NCBI GenBank assembly: GCA_018365815.1 | Contig: JAGZJH010000037.1 | Location: 1 to 21,785 of the forward strand | DNA: 21,785 bases | DNA from: Erysipelotrichaceae bacterium | GTDB lineage: Bacteria > Bacillota_I > Bacilli_A > Erysipelotrichales > Coprobacillaceae | Reading direction: 5' to 3' | Notes under the pieces: generated by a model | Told to the model about the DNA's origin: nothing | Seen by the model: the letters and a program-made list of their open reading frames with translations, nothing else | The model's database searches: none | Program-made: the position numbers and the translations under genes | Shown: positions 16,557 to 21,785 of the stretch, piece by piece | How positions within the stretch are numbered: the first letter of the stretch is position 1 | Layout: every line of letters starts with the position of its first letter

Positions 16557-16960
16557 AAATAGTATTCAAAATTTTATTAGATAAACAAACAGATTTAAAA
16601 TTACCTTATATAAAACAACTTGAAGATGTGATGAAACAAATGTGTAAAGATTATCATATCGAAGTTATTTTTGGGACAATTAGAGAAGAACAACATCTTA
16701 CAGGTTATATGATTAGTGAAAATGATATGGCAATTAGTTCTAAAATGGAATTAACGATTTTAGATCGCATTGGTGGGGGAGATGGTTTTGCTGCCGGTGC
16801 GATTGATGGATATTTTTCACACATGTATCCTCATGAGTTGATTGAATATGCCACAACTTGTGGTGTATTAGCCCATACGACTTATGGTGATAGTGCGATA
16901 TTATCTAAAGATGAGATTGTGGAATATATCCAAAACGGCAAGAGTGATATTAAAAGATGA
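16557..16960 (+). pseudogene. kdgK: PfkB-family sugar kinase (2-keto-3-deoxygluconate kinase-like), 5' truncated
   Basis: A frame open from about 16557 (after a stop at 16553) reads the C-terminal third of a PfkB kinase: KLPYIKQLEDVMKQM, a VIFGTIREEQH strand, then the anion-hole and catalytic-base motif DRIGGGDGFAAGAIDGYF and a closing helix region. About 190-200 N-terminal residues are missing, and there is no proper start or ribosome site. The variant GGGDGF followed by AAGAIDGY fits 2-keto-3-deoxygluconate kinase best. The missing 5' part is not found elsewhere in the window, so a deletion, not a simple insertion, is likely. Confidence 0.72.
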
Positions 16961-17449
16961 AATAAAAGAGTTAAAAAACATATATGTAAGGAGGGTGTTT
17001 TTGAATATAGATTTATAAAATAAAGTTTTGTTTAATTTATTTTTTTCTAATAAACCAATTTTTAATTTTATATCTATAATCACTTCAAAAAGAATGACTA
17101 ATGCAAAGATTTTCTATGTACTTATTTTTGAAAATAGCAAAGTCAAAGTAAATGATAGGATAAATGGAATAAGTAAGATTATTACTGTTTTTTTTAATTT
17201 CATGATTGTTTAATTGATTAAAGTGTTTTGTATAGAAATATAAAATAATTTTATACTCTAAATGATATATATCAGTATAAATAGTTGAAAAATCTGTTTA
17301 TATCATATTTTATTTGAAAATAATGATTTTGATAAAAGTACATTTTACTAAGACAAAACAGCTTATCATTACAAATAAAAAGATGATCAAAACTATAGTA
17401 AAATGTTATAATTTCAACAAAGAAAACTTTAATTAAAGGAGATATAATA
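16961..17449. other. AT-rich intergenic region with an orphan ribosome site
   Basis: After the kinase remnant, AAGGAGGG at 16988-16995 is followed five bases later by TTG (17001), which opens only five codons before TAA. This looks like the surviving start of a lost downstream gene. The rest is very AT-rich, with a 12-base palindrome TGATATATATCA at 17263-17274. A minus-strand frame at 16985-17203 is hydrophobic but broken by TAG. No convincing gene was found. The end holds the promoter of the next gene. Confidence 0.4.
17404..17412 (+). promoter_or_regulatory. extended -10 promoter of the phosphoesterase gene
   Basis: TGTTATAAT (17404-17412) is a full extended -10 element (TGn before TATAAT). 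It lies 37 bases before the ATG, with AAAGGAGAT (17435-17443) as ribosome site. The -35 region is poor, as is common for extended -10 promoters. Confidence 0.55.
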
Positions 17450-18238
17450 ATGGATCGTATTGCAGTTATTTCTGATGTTCATGCAAATTTAGAAGCACTT
17501 AAAGCAGTGTTACAAGACATTGAAGAAAGAGGAATTAATCATATTTATTGTTTAGGAGATAATATCGCTAAAGGCGTGCATGCTAATGAATGTTTAGAAT
17601 TACTTATTAAAAAATGTGAAGTCATGATTCAAGGCAATTGTGATGAATATTTTTCAAACGAATCGAGTGAAAAATTAAATTCACCACGATACCTTTGGAA
17701 TCGTCAATTAATCTCAGCCTCTTGGCTTGAGTATTTAAAAAAACTTCCCACAAGTCATGAAATTTATATGAGTGGAAGATTAATTCGGTTTATCCATGCG
17801 ACCCCGTATTCTAACCATGACTTTGTTGTCAGTGCTTCAAATATTCAAAAGAAATTAAAAATGTTTCAACCAGGAGAATTAGTAAATTCTTCAAAAATCG
17901 CAGATATTGTTTGTTATGGACATACCCACACCCCTTATTTTGATAAAATCTTTAATCGAAGTTTGATTAATGTTGGAAGCGTAGGGAATGGTTTAGAAAT
18001 TTTTCAAGATGAAAAATGGAATGGGAATCCATTAGAAAGTGTAGATGCCACCTATTTAATATTAGAAGGAACCCTTAATACTAAACAATGGAGTTCACTT
18101 TCTTATCAATGGGTAAAAGTACCTTATTCTATTGAATTAGAATTAAATAACGAAATTGATAACCCTGAAAAAGAAACTTATACTAAAGAGTTGACAATGG
18201 GAATGTATAGAGATATGGCTAAAATTAAATTAAAATAA
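17450..18238 (+). CDS. calcineurin-like metallophosphoesterase
   Basis: A 262-residue protein of the Metallophos_2 (YfcE-like) family with all metal-site motifs: D9-x-H11 in SDVHAN, GDN at 36-38, QGNCDE at 61-66 (the N-x-D/E site), His116 in IHATP, and GHTH at 157-160. Such enzymes hydrolyse phosphodiesters or phosphomonoesters with two metal ions in the cytoplasm. The substrate is not evident. It is a single-gene transcript with its own extended -10 promoter and a terminator shared with the convergent MATE gene. Length is normal, with a C-terminal extension of some 30 residues beyond the core. Confidence 0.88.
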   Translation: MDRIAVISDVHANLEALKAVLQDIEERGINHIYCLGDNIAKGVHANECLELLIKKCEVMIQGNCDEYFSNESSEKLNSPRYLWNRQLISASWLEYLKKLPTSHEIYMSGRLIRFIHATPYSNHDFVVSASNIQKKLKMFQPGELVNSSKIADIVCYGHTHTPYFDKIFNRSLINVGSVGNGLEIFQDEKWNGNPLESVDATYLILEGTLNTKQWSSLSYQWVKVPYSIELELNNEIDNPEKETYTKELTMGMYRDMAKIKLK

Positions 18239-18243
18239 CATCA

Positions 18244-18271
18244 AAAGGTCTACTTATTAGGGTAGACCTTT
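18244..18271. terminator. bidirectional terminator between phosphoesterase and MATE genes
   Basis: AAAGGTCTAC (18244-18253) and GTAGACCTTT (18262-18271) form a perfect ten-base stem with an eight-base loop, lying between two convergent stops. The minus strand has TTTT after the stem, and the plus strand a short T stretch. Confidence 0.85.
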
Positions 18272-18285
18272 ATTACAGTAAATCT

Positions 18286-19629
18286 CTATTGATTAAAAGT
18301 ATTTTTTCGTACAATCATATAACAAACGACATGAGCCGTAAATGTTAATAACCAAGAAATTGGATAAGAGATGTATAACGAAAATAGTGTATGATGAGCT
18401 TTAAAGATAGTAAAAATCCAAATCACTCTAAATAAGCAAGCCCCGGTAAGAGAAACTAACATCGGCATAATTGAATAACCCATTCCTCTTAAACTTCCTA
18501 CAATGACGTCCATAATTCCACATAAAAAATATGGTGCACATACTAAACTTAAACGAATTAATCCGGCTTCAATGACTTGAGGATCATTAGAATAAATTGA
18601 TAATAACTGATGCCCACATAAATAAGCACTTATTCCAAATGTTAAACCGACAACAGATACAATTCCTAAACATTGAAGTAGTATTTTATCAATACGATGA
18701 TATTTTTTAGCCCCCATATTTTGGCTAGTAAATGTTAAAGAGGTTTGGTAAATGGCATTCATCGAAGTATAAACAAATCCTTCAATATTACTTGACGCGG
18801 TATTTCCAGCAATAATAGTTGATCCAAAGGAATTGACAGAAGATTGAATTAAGACATTTGAAATATTAAAAATCATTCCTTGTAATCCGGCTGGTAAACC
18901 AATTTTAATCATTTCTATAAACTTATCTTTATGGAAATGAAATTTTTCTTTTGTAATTTTTAAAACTCCTTGTTCTTGAATTAAACATTTTATAATTAAA
19001 ATCGCTGAAATAAATTGAGAAGAAATTGTAGCTATGGCAACTCCGGCCACTCCCATTTTTAATACAATCACTGAAAATAAATTAAATACAACATTCACAA
19101 TTCCTGCGACGATTAAAAAATATAAAGGTCTTCTAGTATCTCCAACAGTACGAAGTAATGCTGCCCCAAAGTTATAAATCATAAAAGCAGGCATTCCCAC
19201 AAAATAGATACGCATATATAATGTCGCTAAATTGATCACATCATGTGGTGTTCCCATTAATTCTAATAACGGTTTCGCAAAAAAGATCCCCACAAAAATC
19301 ATAATAATTCCACCATATAAAGCAATACACATGGCAGTATGAGCAGTTTCACTGGCATCATCATCTTTTTTACCACCAACATAACGACCAAATAAAACAT
19401 TTGCCCCAACAGACAAACCGATAAATAAATTGATTAATAAGTTAATTAATGAACTTGTTGAACCTACGGCTGCAAGTGCTTCACTTCCAGTAAAACGTCC
19501 GACAATAATAATATCTGCGGCATTAAATAATAATTGTAATATTCCTGATAGAATTAACGGTACTGAATATAGAATAATACGACTGAAAATCGGACCATTA
19601 CACATATCCATTTCATAACTTTTTTTCAT
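18286..19629 (-). CDS. MATE family efflux transporter
   Basis: A 447-residue membrane protein with about 12 segments in two similar halves. The N-terminus (IILYSVPLILSGILQLLFNAADIIIVGRFTGSEALAAVG, residues 16-54) is typical of the NorM/DinF-type multidrug and toxin extrusion family. The second half repeats the pattern with GLPAGLQGMIFNISNVLIQ. MATE proteins export cationic drugs or metabolites in exchange for sodium or protons. GGGAGGG precedes the ATG. Its promoter overlaps a perfect palindrome, suggesting repression by an unlinked regulator. The substrate is unknown. Confidence 0.92.
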   Translation of the reverse strand: MKKSYEMDMCNGPIFSRIILYSVPLILSGILQLLFNAADIIIVGRFTGSEALAAVGSTSSLINLLINLFIGLSVGANVLFGRYVGGKKDDDASETAHTAMCIALYGGIIMIFVGIFFAKPLLELMGTPHDVINLATLYMRIYFVGMPAFMIYNFGAALLRTVGDTRRPLYFLIVAGIVNVVFNLFSVIVLKMGVAGVAIATISSQFISAILIIKCLIQEQGVLKITKEKFHFHKDKFIEMIKIGLPAGLQGMIFNISNVLIQSSVNSFGSTIIAGNTASSNIEGFVYTSMNAIYQTSLTFTSQNMGAKKYHRIDKILLQCLGIVSVVGLTFGISAYLCGHQLLSIYSNDPQVIEAGLIRLSLVCAPYFLCGIMDVIVGSLRGMGYSIMPMLVSLTGACLFRVIWIFTIFKAHHTLFSLYISYPISWLLTFTAHVVCYMIVRKNTFNQ

Positions 19630-19651
19630 ACAAACCCTCCCATTGCATACG

Positions 19652-19670
19652 TTTATCTATTATAGATAAA
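19652..19670. promoter_or_regulatory. palindromic operator over the MATE -10 box
   Basis: TTTATCTAT (19652-19660), one central T, then ATAGATAAA (19662-19670): a perfect nine-base-arm inverted repeat that covers the predicted -10 of the MATE gene. Such a position is expected for a repressor site. It differs from the GTTAG-type sites to its right, so another regulator is likely. Confidence 0.5.
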
Positions 19671-19687
19671 TGTTAATTTTATGTTAA
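19659..19687 (-). promoter_or_regulatory. promoter of the MATE gene
   Basis: On the minus strand, TTAACA (19682-19687) and a perfect TATAAT (19659-19664) are spaced by exactly 17 bases, 30 bases before the ATG. A second TTAACA at 19671-19676 is too close to serve as -35. Confidence 0.65.
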
Positions 19688-19754
19688 TTATTTTTAGAAA
19701 TTGAAAAAGTTTATCGTGTTGATTAATATGTTTTCAATTTCTCTTTATTTTTTC

Positions 19755-19783
19755 TTGAAAAATAGGTATGATACTCTCATAAA
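19755..19783 (+). promoter_or_regulatory. promoter of the DtxR-like regulator
   Basis: TTGAAA (19755-19760) and CATAAA (19778-19783) are spaced by 17 bases. The palindromic operator begins at the last two bases of the -10 and covers the expected start site, a classic repression layout. Confidence 0.55.
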
Positions 19784-19801
19784 GTTAGTTTAAACTAACT
19801 T
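19782..19801. promoter_or_regulatory. perfect 20-base palindromic operator (site 1, GTTAG-N6-CTAAC)
   Basis: AAGTTAGTTTAAACTAACTT is its own reverse complement over all 20 bases. The same GTTAG-N6-CTAAC core occurs at 20634-20649 and 20736-20751. TTAG...CTAA half-sites are usual for DtxR-superfamily regulators. The site sits over the start of the regulator transcript, so autoregulation is inferred. Confidence 0.75.
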
Positions 19802-19817
19802 ACTATGGGGGTTAAAA

Positions 19818-20030
19818 ATGGAAGAAATGACAGTATTAAAAGTAAGGGGATTACTTTATTTATTACAAATGAACTCTAAGATGTGTAATGTCACGCATAT
19901 GGCAAATTTAATAGGCGTTAATAAATCAACTATCACTCGTATTATTCAAAATTTTGAAAAAAATAAAATTGTAGAAAAAAAGCAACGCTCTATTGTATTA
20001 ACTGAATATGGATTAAAAGTGGCTAGGTAG
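19818..20030 (+). pseudogene. DtxR-like winged-helix regulator, N-terminal part ending at an in-frame TAG
   Basis: Seventy residues form a winged helix-turn-helix: LLYLLQMNSKMCNVTHMANLIGV, recognition helix NKSTITRIIQNFEKNKIVEK, and the wing ending in LTEYGLKVAR. The LTxxGxxxA ending is shared by MarR and DtxR families. A TAG at 20028-20030 stops the frame, and the same frame continues with a DtxR-like dimerisation helix, so this is the first part of one 257-residue gene. The start ATG follows GGGGG, and operator site 1 is just upstream. As a truncated product it might still bind DNA; a sequencing error is also possible. Confidence 0.7.
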
Positions 20031-20591
20031 TATTATTTGTGTCGTGAAATTATTTTAGAATGGTTATCTAACCAAAATATTAATGATTATAATATTCAAG
20101 AAGAAGTGCTTACTTTGACGATTACTTTTTCTAAAGAGACTTTAGAGTTAATTAAAGAAGATTTAAAGAAAAATAAGATTTACCGTTTATTTAAACAACA
20201 TACCACTTTAACAGGAAATTACTTACAAACTCATCTTGAAGAAGGAAATTATCAATTTCCCTTTATCCTTCAATCTAGTCAAATGCTAGTTAATTCTATT
20301 GTCAATGCTCTTGATCACACTTTAACAATATCTATCAAAAATCAAAAAGGGACAGTATGGCTCAAAGTTCCTTTAAATCATCACATTCAAAATATTCAAT
20401 ATCTTGATAGTGGGGAGTATAAAAATGTGGCAAAAGATGGCGAAACTTTCTTTTTCCCACTATCTACTTTACAATTTATGTTAATTGGTAAGCAGAAGTT
20501 TGTCTTAGGGACAATTAAGATTAAAACAACTTTACAACATCATTTAGATAATTTTATTGAAAAAGAATATATTTTAACGATATTTATTTAA
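20031..20591 (+). pseudogene. DtxR-like regulator, C-terminal part continuing after the TAG
   Basis: In the same frame as the preceding half: YYLCREIILEWLSNQNINDYNIQEEVLTLTITFSKE and onward follows the plan of the DtxR dimerisation domain (R-H-x-x-x-E-x-F-L, then E-A-x-x-x-E-H-x-I-S). The usual metal ligands (Cys/Glu/His of that second helix, His/Glu of the first) appear to be replaced. The last 120 residues (QMLVNSIVNALDHT, then LTISIKNQKGTVWLKVP) look beta-rich and do not resemble the FeoA/SH3 domain; I do not recognise them. An internal TTG at 20037 lacks a ribosome site, so separate translation is unlikely. Confidence 0.65.
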
Positions 20592-20593
20592 AA

Positions 20594-20615
20594 ACTGTTG
20601 CATTAACGCAACAGT
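20594..20615. terminator. hairpin after the regulator gene
   Basis: ACTGTTGC (20594-20601) and GCAACAGT (20608-20615) form a perfect eight-base stem with a six-base loop directly after the regulator stop. No T-run follows on the plus strand, so termination efficiency is uncertain. Confidence 0.5.
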
Positions 20616-20631
20616 AAAGATTATATGATAA

Positions 20632-20651
20632 AAGTTAGTTATTTCTAACAA
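20632..20651. promoter_or_regulatory. operator-like site 2 (GTTAG-N6-CTAAC)
   Basis: GTTAG at 20634-20638 and CTAAC at 20645-20649 have the same six-base spacing as site 1. The outer AA/AA and the core are less symmetric. It lies upstream of the NEAT gene. Confidence 0.6.
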
Positions 20652-20733
20652 TGCGTAGCGTTTTGTTGCTTAGATGCAATAAATTAAGTGATGACAAATA
20701 AAAATGTACTTGTTAAAATGTGACTGTTAAAAA

Positions 20734-20753
20734 AAGTTAGACTAAGCTAACTA
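20734..20753. promoter_or_regulatory. operator-like site 3 (GTTAG-N6-CTAAC)
   Basis: GTTAG at 20736-20740 and CTAAC at 20747-20751, again six bases apart, end about seven bases before the GGAGGG ribosome site (20758-20763) of the NEAT gene. Binding here would block transcription or early elongation. Confidence 0.65.
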
Positions 20754-20767
20754 TATAGGAGGGTTAT

Positions 20768-21649
20768 ATGAAAAAATCAAGAGTATTAAATATGTTGTTA
20801 GTCGGTTCACTGACTTTAGTTTCACCGATGGTAAATATTTCTACTGCATTAGCAAGTAGCAATCAAAATATCGATTTAGTGTCAAGTTCAACGTCTTTAC
20901 AAAAAACACTTGTTGCAACTTATGAAGTACCGGTGGCTTCAATTAAAAGTGGGGCTCCCATTGAAGCAGTTAATGAAGGATTATCAAAAGTATTTGGTGA
21001 GAATATTCTTGTTAAAGAATATTCAGATGGAAGTTTAGAAGCCACTGTTCACTCACAAGAAATATCAATTACAATTGGACAAACTTATTTAGTGAATATT
21101 TTAAGTTTAGGTTATTATCAAAATGGGGAAGTAGTAAGTGTCCAACCAACTTCTTTACGTCAAGTAAATACAACAAGTGGGACTATTGAAGTTCCTGATG
21201 AAATGACATTTCCATTAGTAGAAGAAAGTGATGGTGTATATCGATTACAAATTGTAGAAACTTTTATGAATAGAGCGTTGGATATTTCATTAGCATTAGA
21301 TTTCGAATCAAAAGTAGAAATTGTTGACCAAACTTTGCTAACTAAAAAAATTCAAGAGGCTCAAACATATTATGATAAAAACTATACAAAAGAGTCTTTA
21401 AATGTTTTAAAAGAAGTAGTAGAAAATGCCTCATCAATTTTAAATCAGACTAATGTAACACAATCAAAAATTAATGAACAAATTGTTTTCTTGTTCATAT
21501 CAGGATTCTTGCATTTGCGACCTTTCTTAGATTCTACAAGACCATTATATCCTAATTCTTCGTATTTGCGAATCCAAGAGTACAATAAACCTTTATCAAT
21601 TCCCGCATCAATCGCAACAGAAGTCATGGATTTACCTGTTAAATATTGA
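20768..21649 (+). CDS. secreted NEAT-like/FIVAR surface protein, 3' part replaced by IS sequence
   Basis: The reading frame has a signal peptide (KKSR, then a hydrophobic stretch to ALAS, residues 1-30) and a region of about residues 50-180 that resembles a NEAT domain (YEVPVASIKSG, DGSLEATVHSQEISITIG, LGYYQNG, and ALDISLALDFES at the end). NEAT domains bind heme or hemoglobin on Gram-positive surfaces. Residues about 190-238 form a FIVAR helix pair (LTKKIQEAQTYYDKNYTKESLNVLKEVVENASSILNQ). After residue 238 the frame enters antisense IS3 orfA sequence and stops, so later domains and any wall anchor or membrane tail are lost. Operator sites 2 and 3 precede it. The NEAT call is by eye. Confidence 0.72.
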   Translation: MKKSRVLNMLLVGSLTLVSPMVNISTALASSNQNIDLVSSSTSLQKTLVATYEVPVASIKSGAPIEAVNEGLSKVFGENILVKEYSDGSLEATVHSQEISITIGQTYLVNILSLGYYQNGEVVSVQPTSLRQVNTTSGTIEVPDEMTFPLVEESDGVYRLQIVETFMNRALDISLALDFESKVEIVDQTLLTKKIQEAQTYYDKNYTKESLNVLKEVVENASSILNQTNVTQSKINEQIVFLFISGFLHLRPFLDSTRPLYPNSSYLRIQEYNKPLSIPASIATEVMDLPVKY

Positions 21650-21785
21650 TTTATTAAAACCAACTTATCATCAGGTGTCCACTTACAATTTTCGTTTGAA
21701 TGTTTCAAGATATTAGGTCCGTGTTTATCATACATTCTTGTCCATTCTCTAATTTTATATCTAAAAGAATGTTGTTTGACTTTCT
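21445..21785 (-). CDS. IS3-family transposase OrfA, partial (both ends incomplete)
   Basis: The frame enters from the right edge, reading KVKQHSFRYKIREWTRMYD, then a helix-turn-helix LVLINQYLTGKSMTSVAIDAG and LYSWIRKYEELGYNGLVESKKGRK, typical of IS3-family OrfA of the IS150/ISTde type. True IS sequence seems to end at about KNPDMNKK (near 21490). From there to the stop at 21445 the frame reads antisense through the surface-protein gene. The usual coiled C-terminus and the start of OrfB are missing, so the element is deleted internally on this side. Confidence 0.72.
   Translation of the reverse strand, partial: KVKQHSFRYKIREWTRMYDKHGPNILKHSNENCKWTPDDKLVLINQYLTGKSMTSVAIDAGIDKGLLYSWIRKYEELGYNGLVESKKGRKCKNPDMNKKTICSLIFDCVTLV
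21491..21785 (-). mobile_element. fragment of an IS3-family insertion sequence
   Basis: This segment holds the orfA fragment described above and continues past the window edge. Its left border is inside the transposase gene, not at an IS terminal repeat. At the border lies the inverted repeat ATGAACAA (21474-21481)/TTGTTCAT (21491-21498), one arm in the host gene and one in the IS. Confidence 0.65.

Noticed and set aside
16152..16562. Plus-strand frame of 136 codons opposite the ATPase fragment
   Set aside because: The minus strand carries the Walker A motif and the typical N-terminus of the family; the plus frame has no recognisable features.
16901..17203. Minus-strand hydrophobic frame (MKLKKTVIILLIPFILSF and onward) as a small membrane protein gene
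   Set aside because: It has no ribosome site, is cut by a TAG after 29 codons and runs antisense into the kinase remnant; AT-rich DNA easily gives such Ile/Leu/Lys-rich frames.
17263..17274. Palindrome TGATATATATCA as an operator
   Set aside because: Too AT-simple and far from the promoter of the next gene; likely chance in AT-rich DNA.
20037..20591. Separate small gene starting at TTG 20037
   Set aside because: No ribosome site, and the frame continues directly from the regulator's N-terminal half through the TAG; one split gene explains both.
1..21785. CRISPR arrays, tRNA or rRNA genes
   Set aside because: No regularly spaced repeats, cloverleaf-like sequences or rRNA-like stretches were seen on either strand.

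Overview
The window is AT-rich DNA of a low-GC, anaerobic Gram-positive bacterium (Firmicutes). The gut Erysipelotrichia or a neighbouring clade is my best guess. The reasons are the AT-rich codon use, the strong GGAGG-type ribosome sites, the LytR-CpsA-Psr protein, a NEAT/FIVAR surface protein, and two ferredoxin-type iron-sulfur proteins that suit an anaerobe. No rRNA, tRNA or CRISPR array is visible.

Left half (285-11759, minus strand): one tightly packed 11-gene operon for a Wzx/Wzy-type surface polysaccharide. In transcription order it encodes an Alg14-like and Alg13-like two-part glycosyltransferase, a polysaccharide pyruvyl transferase (PPT), an FrhB-like 4Fe-4S protein, two GT2 glycosyltransferases, a GT4 glycosyltransferase, a Wzy-like polymerase, a second PPT, a Wzx flippase, and a second FrhB-like 4Fe-4S protein. 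So PPT and iron-sulfur FrhB-like genes each occur twice. No priming glycosyl-1-phosphate transferase, Wzz or tyrosine kinase gene is present. The far-left edge carries the start of an IS3-type transposase and possible remains of another IS.

Middle (11760-14459): an intact tyrosine recombinase is divergent from the polysaccharide operon. The 77-base gap between them holds a forward -10 box inside an imperfect inverted repeat. Next comes an LCP ligase-type protein with an unusual solute-binding-like insert, driven by a near-consensus promoter and followed by a very long terminator hairpin. Recombinase plus LCP beside the operon suggests a polysaccharide locus that may be subject to DNA rearrangement.

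Scar region (about 14460-17449): a more GC-rich, probably acquired HTH-Fic gene with hairpins downstream, a truncated RloA/OLD-like AAA ATPase fragment, a 5'-truncated sugar kinase (KDG-kinase-like) fragment, and an orphan ribosome site. It reads as an accessory hot spot with several decayed insertions.

Right part (17450-21785): a metallophosphoesterase and a convergent MATE exporter, which share a terminator. Then comes a DtxR-like winged-helix regulator split by an in-frame TAG, followed by a secreted NEAT-FIVAR protein, probably for heme. Three copies of GTTAG-N6-CTAAC sit in front of, and between, the regulator and the surface protein, which suggests a small autoregulated metal/heme circuit. 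The surface protein is cut off by a fragment of an IS3-family orfA that runs off the right edge.
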